Under the pieces are notes generated by a model. The model was not told the DNA's origin and did no database searches. It saw only the letters and a program-made list of their open reading frames with translations. From NCBI GenBank assembly GCA_023136155.1, contig JAGLRT010000062.1, positions 1 to 6,122 of the forward strand: DNA of 6,122 bases. The letters run 5' to 3'. Each line of letters opens with the position of its first letter. The stretch's first letter is position 1. The stretch comes from Methanosarcinales archaeon. GTDB lineage: Archaea > Halobacteriota > Methanosarcinia > Methanosarcinales > Methanocomedenaceae. Made by a program: the position numbers and the translations under genes. Shown piece by piece: positions 1-4,821 of the stretch.

Positions 1-214
1 GTCCAAGTCCGGAACAGAGCATAATATGAGTTCCTGTTGGTGCTATATACTCGGGGGGAACACCGGTACCTCCCATATGTTGGCTTGTATTCGGAATCAC
101 TTCAACTGCATTTGTTTCAACATCAACTACAGTATATGTGGGTGCTCTGCCAAAATGCTGGGCTACCATATCATTCAAACCGCCATTCTTCATTGTCGGG
201 ACGCATATTTTCAT
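1..214 (-). CDS. NifX/NifB-type dinitrogenase iron-molybdenum cofactor family protein (COG1433), partial
   Basis: The gene starts with ATG at 214-212 and runs off the left edge, so only the first 71 residues are visible. An excellent ribosome-binding site (GAGGAGGA) lies just upstream, which fixes the start. The product begins MKICVPTMKNGGLNDMVAQH and continues with FGRAPTYTVVD, PNTSQHMGGTG and HIMLCSGLG. This is the usual layout of the small NifX/NifB C-terminal-like fold (PF02579): a first strand, a HFGRA turn, and a glycine-rich loop. Members bind or carry Fe-S or Fe-Mo type clusters; the ligand here cannot be told. It is the last visible gene of a minus-strand run with a zinc-ribbon protein, a second NifX-like protein and a Mrp ATPase, so co-expression with them is likely. 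Only 33 bp separate it from the zinc-ribbon gene. Family assignment is confident; function is inferred from family and context. Confidence 0.88.
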   Translation of the reverse strand, partial: MKICVPTMKNGGLNDMVAQHFGRAPTYTVVDVETNAVEVIPNTSQHMGGTGVPPEYIAPTGTHIMLCSGLG

Positions 215-247
215 TATTTATCCTCCTCAACACTAATCAACACTAAA

Positions 248-442
248 TTACATTCCTACCATATTTGTTCCGCATTTTGGACATGACTGATTGTAACACG
301 GCTGTCCTGGCTGATGGGGAATAGTGTGTCCACAACTCGGACATTTGCACTCTTTTGGTGGTCCCATGCCCTGCCTTTGTCCACCTTTGCCCATTCCTCC
401 CTCTCCCTCTCTTCCTCTGCCTCTTCCCTGACCTGCTGGCAT
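248..442 (-). CDS. Small Gly/Arg-rich zinc-ribbon protein (64 aa)
   Basis: This 64-residue protein has two parts. Residues 1-30 are a flexible stretch rich in Gly, Arg, Gln and Met (MPAGQGRGRGREGEGG...). Residues 31-60 carry two cysteine knuckles, C34-x2-C37 and C54-x2-C57, of the CPSCGH / CPKCGT type, plus extra cysteines at 32 and 49. This is typical of a zinc ribbon or rubredoxin-like metal site. The start is well supported: GGAGGT lies about 6 bases upstream of the ATG, and the same bases encode the last codons and stop of the upstream NifX-like gene. Only 4 bp separate the two genes, so translation is probably coupled. Small Gly/Met-rich proteins of this kind often sit beside NifX-family proteins. 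A role as metal or cluster chaperone, or as partner of the flanking NifX proteins, is inference. I do not recognise a named family. Confidence 0.8.
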   Translation of the reverse strand: MPAGQGRGRGREGEGGMGKGGQRQGMGPPKECKCPSCGHTIPHQPGQPCYNQSCPKCGTNMVGM

Positions 443-446
443 TTAT

Positions 447-983
447 TTACCTCCAATTTTTCATAACATCAAGTTTTTTCTTAATTTGAGCCAATTGTAG
501 TTCGGTCTGTTTCAGTTCTTCTTCCAGCATCGAGATGTCCTGTTCCCTTGTTGTTGATGACTGGCCCGTTACATCTTTTGTACTTACACCAGCCATATGA
601 TCCATCCCTTTACCTCGACCGCCCATTCCTGCATGAGTACCAACTGTTGCACCCGATGCTGACTGTAAACTACCGTTGTTGTATTGTTCTAAAGCGTGTC
701 TGACTGTACCACTGGCACCGGTCATTGTTTCAATCCCGGCAGCTGAAAGTATTTCATAAGCATTGGGCCCCAAATTTCCTGTTATTAGTGTATTAATCCC
801 AGTATTGACGATGGTTTGTGCAGCCTGTATTCCAGCTCCGCCAGAAGCCATTGCACTCTCATTTGGCATAGCTTCAAAATCCATCGTATCCGGATCAATA
901 ATTAGGAAATTCTGGCATCTTCCAAATCTAGGGTCCAGCTGGGAGTCTAAATTGTCTCCTGATGCTGTTATAGCTATTTTCAT
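447..983 (-). CDS. NifX/NifB-type dinitrogenase iron-molybdenum cofactor family protein with C-terminal coiled coil (178 aa)
   Basis: Residues 1 to about 105 match the small PF02579/COG1433 fold: MKIAITASGDNLDSQLDPRF, then GRCQNFLIID, a glycine-rich SGGAGIQAAQ segment, and LITGNLGPNAYEIL. These proteins bind iron-sulfur or mixed-metal clusters; Cys23 in the GRC turn is a possible ligand. Residues 112-146 form a Gly/Met/Ser/Thr-rich linker. Residues 148-173 (ISMLEEELKQTELQLAQIKK) form a strongly charged heptad-like helix, probably a coiled coil for dimerisation or partner binding. Typical one-domain members are about 105-125 residues, so the tail is an addition seen in some archaeal and clostridial relatives. 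The ATG at 983 has GGAGGT a few bases upstream. The next gene overlaps its ribosome-binding site with this stop codon, indicating one transcript. The 92-bp gap to the upstream ATPase shows no convincing promoter. Confidence 0.9.
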   Translation of the reverse strand: MKIAITASGDNLDSQLDPRFGRCQNFLIIDPDTMDFEAMPNESAMASGGAGIQAAQTIVNTGINTLITGNLGPNAYEILSAAGIETMTGASGTVRHALEQYNNGSLQSASGATVGTHAGMGGRGKGMDHMAGVSTKDVTGQSSTTREQDISMLEEELKQTELQLAQIKKKLDVMKNWR

Positions 984-1075
984 AATACCTCCATTTTCAT
1001 TTATTCAATTATTCACAGTTAATAGTGGTTTGAGTCAAGTGTACCGTTATCAAAAATATCCTGGTATCCATAACC

Positions 1076-1900
1076 TTAATTTCCATTCGAAAAGTCCTCG
1101 ATCTTTGCAACAATCTCCTTGAAAGACTCTGCTGATTCTAATTTGGAATCAGATGCAACAAATGGTTTTCCATCATCACAACACCCAACGATTTCCTGGT
1201 TCAATGGAATTTTTCCCAGAAAAGGCACTCCTAACTCCTGGGCTGCAATTTCTCCTCCTCCTGTTTTAAAAATATCTATGTATCCATCGCAGTGAGGGCA
1301 ATTGAAACCACTCATATTTTCAATAATTCCTATGACAGGCATTTTGATAATCTTCGCAAAGTTCACTGCCTTTTTCGAGTCAAGGAGGGCAATATCCTGG
1401 GGTGTAGTAACTATTACTGTCCCTGTGATATCCGGGATCAATTGGGCAATGCTTAGAGGCTCATCGCCTGTTCCTGGCGGCATATCAATAATTAGGTAAT
1501 CCAGTTCACCCCAGTGAACTTCTTCTAAAAACTGCCGGATGGCTCCCATTTTCACAGGACCTCGCCATATTACTGGTGTTTCTTCGCTAGAAAGGAAGAA
1601 TCCCATTGACATAACCTTGAGATGAGAGTTAACTTCAGCAGGAAAAATGCCATTCTTATCTCCTTTAACTTGTCCCTTTTCAATATCTAACATTTTAAGA
1701 GTGCTGGGGCCGTGTAGGTCAACATCCAATAGCCCGGCATTGGCACCTCGCATAGAAAGGTCATATGCTAAATTTACCGCTACTGTGCTTTTTCCGACTC
1801 CTCCTTTCCCACTCATAACCACAATTTTGTGCTTAATTTTCTGCAAATTTTTGGTTATCTCTGGGTTTTCATCAGCTAATTTATGAATGGTTTGATTCAT
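1076..1900 (-). CDS. Mrp/ApbC (NBP35-like) P-loop ATPase, iron-sulfur cluster carrier
   Basis: This cytoplasmic ATPase of the Mrp/ApbC/NBP35 group of the MinD superfamily binds and delivers Fe-S clusters in an ATP-dependent way. With the ATG at 1900 as residue 1, it is 274 aa. It shows a deviant Walker A, SGKGGVGKST (about 30-39), the switch motif DVDLHGPS (about 59-66), the Walker B region DYLIIDMPPGTGD (about 134-146), and the C-terminal CPHC pair (201 and 204) that bridges a 4Fe-4S cluster between subunits. The N-terminal ferredoxin-like cysteine set of true eukaryotic Nbp35 is absent, so Mrp/ApbC is the better name. The same frame offers GTG at 1909 (277 aa). I prefer ATG 1900 because GTGA lies just upstream and a TATA box sits 26 bp away. 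It lies between a regulator and NifX-like genes on the same strand and probably loads or processes clusters for the NifX proteins. Confidence 0.93.
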   Translation of the reverse strand: MNQTIHKLADENPEITKNLQKIKHKIVVMSGKGGVGKSTVAVNLAYDLSMRGANAGLLDVDLHGPSTLKMLDIEKGQVKGDKNGIFPAEVNSHLKVMSMGFFLSSEETPVIWRGPVKMGAIRQFLEEVHWGELDYLIIDMPPGTGDEPLSIAQLIPDITGTVIVTTPQDIALLDSKKAVNFAKIIKMPVIGIIENMSGFNCPHCDGYIDIFKTGGGEIAAQELGVPFLGKIPLNQEIVGCCDDGKPFVASDSKLESAESFKEIVAKIEDFSNGN

Positions 1901-1921
1901 GATCTTCACAGTCTATCTCAG

Positions 1922-1931
1922 TAATATAATA
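1922..1931 (-). promoter_or_regulatory. Candidate TATA box for the Mrp ATPase gene
   Basis: On the minus strand this reads TATTATATTA, centred about 26 bp upstream of the preferred ATG at 1900. That spacing would give a leaderless or nearly leaderless transcript, common in archaea. The alternative TATA is the AATATATT core of the adjacent palindrome (1949-1956), which would give a leader of about 27 nt. I cannot choose between them from sequence alone. Confidence 0.4.
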
Positions 1932-1943
1932 CATTAGATATTG

Positions 1944-1961
1944 TCCCGAATATATTCGGGA
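1944..1961. promoter_or_regulatory. Perfect 18-bp palindrome, candidate operator of the ATPase/NifX genes
   Basis: TCCCGAATATATTCGGGA is identical to its reverse complement over all 18 bases. It lies 44-61 bp upstream of the ATPase ATG, in the gap between the HTH_10 regulator and the ATPase. As a hairpin it would leave almost no loop, and no T-run follows it on either strand, so a protein-binding site is more likely than a terminator. Its AATATATT centre could itself serve as a TATA box; a bound protein would then block TBP. If instead the TATA at 1922-1931 is used, the site lies just upstream of it, in an activator position. The neighbouring regulator is an obvious but unproven candidate to bind it. 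Confidence 0.55.
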
Positions 1962-1964
1962 TCG

Positions 1965-1970
1965 AAAAAA
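1965..1970 (-). terminator. Candidate T-run terminator after the HTH_10 regulator
   Basis: Six consecutive T on the minus strand (TTTTTT) lie about 45 bp past the regulator's stop codon and just before the palindrome and TATA box of the ATPase gene. Archaeal RNA polymerase stops at T-runs without needing a hairpin. Another seven-T run inside 2021-2027 overlaps the very end of the regulator gene. The placement would separate regulator and ATPase transcripts. The evidence is only the T-run and its position. Confidence 0.3.
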
Positions 1971-2013
1971 CAAGACACAATTCAAATGAAACAAAATGGA
2001 TTTTAAACCACAT

Positions 2014-2646
2014 TTATGTTTTTTTACAAAAATGATCTGAAATTATTTTCTTCTCGCCCCTCTGTAGGATTTCACCCAATGTGGATTGAGCAATATCAAA
2101 GTTTTTTGCAAGTTCTTTAACTGTAATCCTCTTTGGACAATCATAATAGCCTTTTTGAAAAGCAGCCTGGATAATCTTTTCCTGCCTCTTGGTGAGTAAA
2201 TTTTCAATCGATAGATTTTCAGTACTCTTCAATTCAACTTTGCATCCATTCATTTCAAGATTTTCAATCAAATCGACCAGGGAACCTTTTCCACCTGTAA
2301 TTATTTTCCATTCTACACTTCCATCACCAAGGCTTAAGGCTGATGTCAGGAAACAGTCGGACCCGGTTAATGCCCTGCATGCGACGCACTTGTTTGTAAC
2401 AATGGAACCTAAAATACCTCCGTTACCAAGAGGAGATATATCAATTTTGCAGACTTCAGTATGGCCTTCGATATCTTTAATTATATCGTCGGTTATTCCC
2501 AGAGGACCGTCTATCTCAATAAGCCCACGGCCACCTGATTCTCCATAAGGCATACATTCTTTAAACTTAATGATATTAGGATATTTTGTAGTAACATCTT
2601 TTACCCAGTTATCAGGCATTGAAATTTTAAGGATTACTTCTTTCAT
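2014..2646 (-). CDS. HTH_10 (Bat-type) transcriptional regulator with cysteine-containing N-terminal sensor domain
   Basis: This 210-residue protein ends in an archaeal HTH_10 domain (PF04967, as in bacterio-opsin activator). Residues about 151-203 hold LTKRQEKIIQAAFQKGYYDC, PKRITVKELAKNFDIAQSTL and GEILQRGEKKII, with the diagnostic LTxRQ...GYY..P+ and 'ELA...IAQSTLGE' recognition-helix signatures. The first 145 residues are a putative ligand- or metal-sensing domain with a cysteine group, C87-x2-C90-x7-C98 (KCVACRALTGSDCF), plus C31 and C66. This could hold a metal or Fe-S centre, which is inference. ATG 2646 is preceded by AAAGGAG at proper spacing, with a TATA box at 2681-2687. It is encoded upstream of, and on the same strand as, the Mrp ATPase/NifX genes, so it probably controls them in response to metal, redox or cluster status. 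The DNA-binding call is strong; the signal is unknown. Confidence 0.88.
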   Translation of the reverse strand: MKEVILKISMPDNWVKDVTTKYPNIIKFKECMPYGESGGRGLIEIDGPLGITDDIIKDIEGHTEVCKIDISPLGNGGILGSIVTNKCVACRALTGSDCFLTSALSLGDGSVEWKIITGGKGSLVDLIENLEMNGCKVELKSTENLSIENLLTKRQEKIIQAAFQKGYYDCPKRITVKELAKNFDIAQSTLGEILQRGEKKIISDHFCKKT

Positions 2647-2680
2647 TTGGACTCCTTTGATATATATAATCTAATGATGA

Positions 2681-2687
2681 ATATAAA
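2681..2687 (-). promoter_or_regulatory. Candidate TATA box of the HTH_10 regulator
   Basis: The minus strand reads AAATTTATAT, containing TTTATAT at 2687-2681. Transcription would begin near 2658, leaving a leader of about 12 nt that still contains the AAGGAG ribosome-binding site. A second AT-rich tract (TTATATATA at 2670-2662) lies too close to the ATG to leave room for that site. Confidence 0.45.
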
Positions 2688-2781
2688 TTTCTCATACAAA
2701 AAAGGGATAAAATGAGTCGTTTTCCATACAAGAAAATCCTTCCTACGTTCAGATTAACTTAACTACACAAAGTTAAACTTT

Positions 2782-2835
2782 ATGCACTATGAAAAAATAA
2801 AATGTCCAGGCTGTGGAATCCACTGGACTGGGTAA
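2782..2835 (+). pseudogene. 5' stub of a possible zinc-ribbon gene fused out of frame to the terminase tail
   Basis: A 17-codon reading frame, MHYEKIKCPGCGIHWTG, begins at ATG 2782. Its first 12 residues look like the start of a zinc-ribbon protein (KCPGCG knuckle); the remainder is terminase DNA read in the wrong frame, and it stops at 2833-2835. The join falls where the CPGCG codons (TCCAGGCTGTGGA) nearly equal the terminase sequence at 4321-4333 (TCCAGGCAGTGGA). This suggests recombination at a short homology. No clear ribosome-binding site is present. It may also be chance, since the frame is very short. Confidence 0.35.
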
Positions 2836-3124
2836 GACGCTGTTCCAGATGCTGGTGCGTGAAGGGCTGCCTGTGAAGGATCTGCTTAGCACTGGCGGGG
2901 ATTTGGATAAAGTGACACGGGCCAAGCCTGCAGCTGTGAGGATGGAATCGGGGTCGATCTATTTCAGGAAGGACGCCCACTGGCTGCCTGAGTATGAGGA
3001 TGAACTGATGGCTTTTGATAAAGGGACTCATGATGATCAAGTGGATGTGACCAGCTATGCAGCACGGTGCCTGGTTGAGACGTTTGCAGAGGATGAATCG
3101 GAGCCGTTTATTATTGGGATCTAG
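2805..3124 (+). pseudogene. Terminase large subunit, C-terminal nuclease-domain fragment (copy 1)
   Basis: The frame VESTGLGKTLFQMLV ... THDDQVDVTSYAARCLVETF is the end of a phage large terminase. It contains the region around the second acidic residue (VES) and the HDDQVD motif carrying the last metal-binding aspartates of the RNase H-like packaging nuclease. The ATPase domain and first catalytic Asp are missing. An in-frame TAA at 2798-2800 directly precedes the homologous part, and GTG 2813 has no ribosome-binding site, so this is a fragment rather than a gene. It aligns without gaps to 4321-4640 (offset 1516) with about 27 differences in 320 bases. Only K/R and M/V amino-acid changes result, and the stop codons differ (TAG versus TGA). 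GC content is clearly higher than in the flanking cargo genes, consistent with a viral origin. Confidence 0.85.
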
Positions 3125-3209
3125 ATACTGATAATATGATGTGCGAAAGTAATGAGCAAAATTTTTAGCAAACCTCAGGCATATGACGTTTAATGTAAAG
3201 ATAATAAAT

Positions 3210-3241
3210 TGTATAGTCTAGTCCCTGTATAGTCTAGTCCC
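3210..3241 (+). repeat. Perfect tandem duplication of a 16-bp unit (TGTATAGTCTAGTCCC x2)
   Basis: TGTATAGTCTAGTCCC occurs at 3210-3225 and again directly at 3226-3241 without a mismatch. It ends 6 bp before a TATA-like CTTTATCAA and about 50 bp before the zinc-ribbon/glycine-zipper gene. Two adjacent identical sites in this place could be a regulator-binding array for that operon. They could equally be a replication-slippage or integration scar. Confidence 0.75.
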
Positions 3242-3247
3242 CAAAAG

Positions 3248-3256
3248 CTTTATCAA
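3248..3256 (+). promoter_or_regulatory. Candidate TATA box of the two-gene cargo operon
   Basis: CTTTATCAA, preceded by purine-rich AAAAG (BRE-like), is centred about 38 bp upstream of ATG 3290. That predicts a start near 3278 and a short leader containing AAGGTGG (3279-3285), a good ribosome-binding site. Confidence 0.4.
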
Positions 3257-3289
3257 TAAACAAAAAGAAATAAATCCTAAGGTGGTTTC

Positions 3290-3562
3290 ATGAAAAAGTG
3301 TCAAAATGTGGTTTGCTCCGACTTTAATAAACCAATAGCTGACTCGTATATAGTTTGTCCTTCTTGTAAATCCGTTTTAATCAGAACAGAAGAACCCCCT
3401 GAAGGATCAAGGCCAGCAGCAGGATTTATTGGTGGTGCTCTTCTCGGTTGGGCTGTAGGTGGACCTGCTGGTGCCATATTAGGGGGTCTTTTTGGTGGAA
3501 TTCTAGGGGCCTCAGTTGAAGAAGAGGATAAACGGAAAAAAGAATTGGATGACTTATGGTAA
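3290..3562 (+). CDS. Small zinc-ribbon plus glycine-zipper membrane protein (90 aa)
   Basis: The family is not recognised. Residues 1-27 hold four cysteines, C4-x4-C9 and C23-x2-C26 (VCPSCKS), a likely zinc ribbon. Residues 45-74 (GFIGGALLGWAVGGPAGAIL, then GGLFGGILGAS) form a hydrophobic segment with glycine every three to four residues. This is a glycine zipper that can pack into oligomeric membrane helices. The tail is highly charged (EEEDKRKKELDD). The start is clear: AAGGTGG lies 4 bases before the ATG. The stop overlaps the next gene's start in ATGGTAA, so the two are translationally coupled. The gene lies between two terminase remnants and is much poorer in GC than they are, so it looks like accessory cargo. 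Glycine-zipper segments occur in pore-forming or membrane-perturbing small proteins, but no function can be assigned here. Confidence 0.8.
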   Translation: MKKCQNVVCSDFNKPIADSYIVCPSCKSVLIRTEEPPEGSRPAAGFIGGALLGWAVGGPAGAILGGLFGGILGASVEEEDKRKKELDDLW

Positions 3563-3981
3563 CAAGTATCTCTACCTATTTGACTTCTTTTATTATTTTT
3601 CTTGTTATTTACGCAAGACTCCGGGAAAAAGGTTACCCCGACGCTATAAAATATATACAAGATAAAAAAATTGAAGCTGAAATGGAGATAAATAACTTAA
3701 ATTCATCTTTTGATTTCAATACTTTTAAAAGTCTCCATTCAAAATTACATGAATATGAACGATTAAAATTGAGTATAGATAGATATATTATTTGTTCAAA
3801 ATGGTCATGTATTGGTGTAATAATCTCATCACTAATAGGATTATTCTCAATATATGTCGGTTTTTTGCTAGAATTTCAAAATATTATTAATATCATTCTA
3901 ACTTTTGGCACGATTATCTTCTTTGTTTCAACTACAAGTATTCCTACTGTTAGTGAATTGCTAACAAAAATCATAAAATAA
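3556..3981 (+). CDS. Unknown AT-rich membrane protein, about three membrane segments (141 aa)
   Basis: The family is not recognised. Predicted membrane helices lie near residues 5-20 (ISTYLTSFIIFLVIYA), 84-104 (SCIGVIISSLIGLFSIYVGF) and 110-128 (IINIILTFGTIIFFVST). Residues 33-76 between the first and second are a polar, probably helical segment (DKKIEAEMEINNLN, HSKLHEYERLKLS) that could form a coiled coil. The first four bases of its start are shared with the stop of the upstream zinc-ribbon gene (ATGGTAA), so the two are probably made together and may interact. Composition is very AT-rich, unlike the terminase fragments on either side. An alternative reading is a soluble helical domain ending in a helix pair, similar in outline to the 280-residue protein at 5664-4822. 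Sequence similarity between the two is too weak to claim. Confidence 0.72.
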   Translation: MVTSISTYLTSFIIFLVIYARLREKGYPDAIKYIQDKKIEAEMEINNLNSSFDFNTFKSLHSKLHEYERLKLSIDRYIICSKWSCIGVIISSLIGLFSIYVGFLLEFQNIINIILTFGTIIFFVSTTSIPTVSELLTKIIK

Positions 3982-4008
3982 GAGCCTAATCCTTATAACA
4001 ACGTGAAA

Positions 4009-4014
4009 TTTTTT
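4009..4014 (+). terminator. Candidate T-run terminator after the cargo operon
   Basis: Six consecutive T (GAAATTTTTTATTATG context) lie 28 bp past the 141-residue membrane protein's stop. No hairpin is evident; archaeal terminators often need only a T-run. The evidence is weak. Confidence 0.3.
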
Positions 4015-4092
4015 ATTATGAGCAGCCGTTAACATGCCTTGGACATACGGTCCGGTCGGTTCATGCCCCCTCCTCTCAAACATTCCCATCCC

Positions 4093-4282
4093 ACCCCTAA
4101 CCTTCCTATATAAACCATCCCGCAAGATTATCACCCATGCCAGACCAGAATGTATTAGACGCCGCCGCAAATGCCGAACTCGACCACCTCATCGCCACCA
4201 CAATGCAACTCCTGGGCGCCAGCTCAGCCTAAGACCTAAAACCCAGGGACAAGACTGGGAATACCACCTTGTTCTGGGAGTA
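4093..4282 (+). repeat. Direct repeat, terminase promoter plus head, copy A (partner at 5775-5964)
   Basis: This 190-bp block aligns without gaps to 5775-5964 (offset 1682), with roughly 21 differences (about 89% identity). It includes the TATA box, the spacer and the first 48 or so codons of the terminase reading frame. The homology stops at the TAG/TAC codon, where copy A jumps to terminase tail sequence. Confidence 0.85.
4107..4114 (+). promoter_or_regulatory. TATA box ahead of terminase copy 2
   Basis: TATATAAA, preceded by a pyrimidine-rich tract, is centred about 27 bp before ATG 4137, and the same arrangement is conserved at 5788-5796. No ribosome-binding site lies between TATA and ATG. 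The ancestral gene was therefore probably transcribed as a leaderless mRNA. Confidence 0.5.
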
Positions 4283-4640
4283 GAATTCCATGCAAGCATA
4301 TGACAGGTGGCATCCCAAGTTCCAGGCAGTGGAATCCACTGGACTGGGTAAGACGCTGTTCCAGATGCTGGTGCGTGAGGGGCTGCCTGTGAAGGATCTG
4401 CTGAGCACTGGCGGGGACCTAGATAAGGTGACACGGGCCCGGCCTGCAGCTGTGAGGATGGAATCGGGCTCAATCTATTTCAGAAAAGACGCTCACTGGC
4501 TGCCTGAGTATGAAGATGAGCTGGTGGCTTTTGATAAAGGCACTCATGATGATCAGGTGGATGTTACCAGCTATGCAGCACGGTGTCTGGTGGAGACGTT
4601 TGCAGAGGATGAATCTGAGCCTTTTATTATTGGGATATGA
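4137..4640 (+). pseudogene. Terminase large subunit, internally deleted with two premature stops (copy 2)
   Basis: One frame runs from ATG 4137 to TGA 4640. The head reads MPDQNVLDAAANAELDHLIA ... SSA, a TAA stop at 4230-4232, then DLKPRDKTGNTTLFWE, a TAG stop at 4281-4283. It continues NSMQAYDRWHPKFQAVESTG into the complete C-terminal nuclease end with HDDQVD. A full terminase is usually 400-550 residues. Here the ATPase domain and first nuclease aspartate are missing through a deletion that kept the frame, near 4284-4290. Copy 3 has tyrosine codons (TAT and TAC) at both stop positions, so each stop is one base change from Tyr. ATG 4290 has GGGAG nine bases upstream, so a 116-residue tail protein could still be made. 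Terminase identity rests on the HDDQVD region and overall pattern. Confidence 0.85.
4321..4640 (+). repeat. Direct repeat, terminase tail, copy B (partner at 2805-3124)
   Basis: This 320-bp block aligns gap-free to 2805-3124 with about 92% identity. The homology ends exactly at the stop codon on the right and at TCCAGGC on the left. Nearly all differences are at synonymous positions. Confidence 0.88.
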
Positions 4641-4743
4641 GTCAATGAATGCAGAAAATGAATTAAAATATGGACGTTGCGGCGGTATAGTGTGTTTATC
4701 GTATGGGTATGACTAAGTTTATAATATTGATTTTGAAATACTT

Positions 4744-4791
4744 ATGTGTGTAGAATGTGGTGAAACAAATCATGAAATACCAAATCGGTAG
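4744..4791 (+). other. Tiny CxxC reading frame (15 codons), possible zinc-ribbon gene stub
   Basis: ATG 4744 starts MCVECGETNHEIPNR and then meets TAG. The CVECG knuckle resembles the start of a zinc-ribbon protein. A TATA-like TTTATAATATT lies at 4718-4728, only about 21 bp upstream. No ribosome-binding site is visible. It may be the surviving 5' end of a cargo gene or a chance frame. Confidence 0.2.
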
Positions 4792-4821
4792 TTAATGGTA
4801 GAATATTGGTAGTTGCATACC

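Noticed and set aside
1018..1031. Imperfect palindrome (CACTATTAACTGTG on the minus strand) between the ATPase and NifX-like genes
   Set aside because: Only 10 of 14 positions match the reverse complement, and no TATA box is nearby at a useful spacing.
763..1122. Plus-strand frame of 119 aa opposite the NifX-like gene
   Set aside because: Antisense shadow of a confidently assigned gene; no promoter or ribosome-binding site.
2712..2762. 16-codon plus-strand frame MSRFPYKKILPTFRLT
   Set aside because: Very short, with only a weak AGGGA upstream and no recognisable motif; no support as a gene.
2754..2776. Inverted repeat TTAACTT ... AAGTTAA with a 9-base loop
   Set aside because: Seven AT-rich base pairs in an AT-rich spacer with no T-run after it; easily chance.
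2780..3040. Minus-strand frame of 86 aa across the terminase tail
   Set aside because: Antisense of terminase codons. The equivalent frame over the second copy (4189-4473) has a different extent and diverging sequence.
3301..3660. Minus-strand frame of 119 aa, proline-rich
   Set aside because: Antisense of the glycine-zipper gene; the prolines are reverse-complemented glycine codons.
4281..4283. TAG in terminase copy 2 read as pyrrolysine
   Set aside because: An upstream in-frame TAA already breaks the frame, copy 3 has TAC here, and no methylamine methyltransferase context exists.
4034..4303. Plus-strand frame giving an 89-aa Arg/His/Pro-rich protein, echoed in 5566-5916
   Set aside because: It is a second-frame reading of the repeated terminase head. 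It recurs only because the DNA is duplicated, and the 5566 version begins inside the antisense of the membrane-protein gene. No ribosome-binding site.
4787..4812. Three GGTAG words spaced 10-11 bp apart
   Set aside because: Helical-turn spacing is suggestive, but a 5-base word three times is too weak to claim a binding site.
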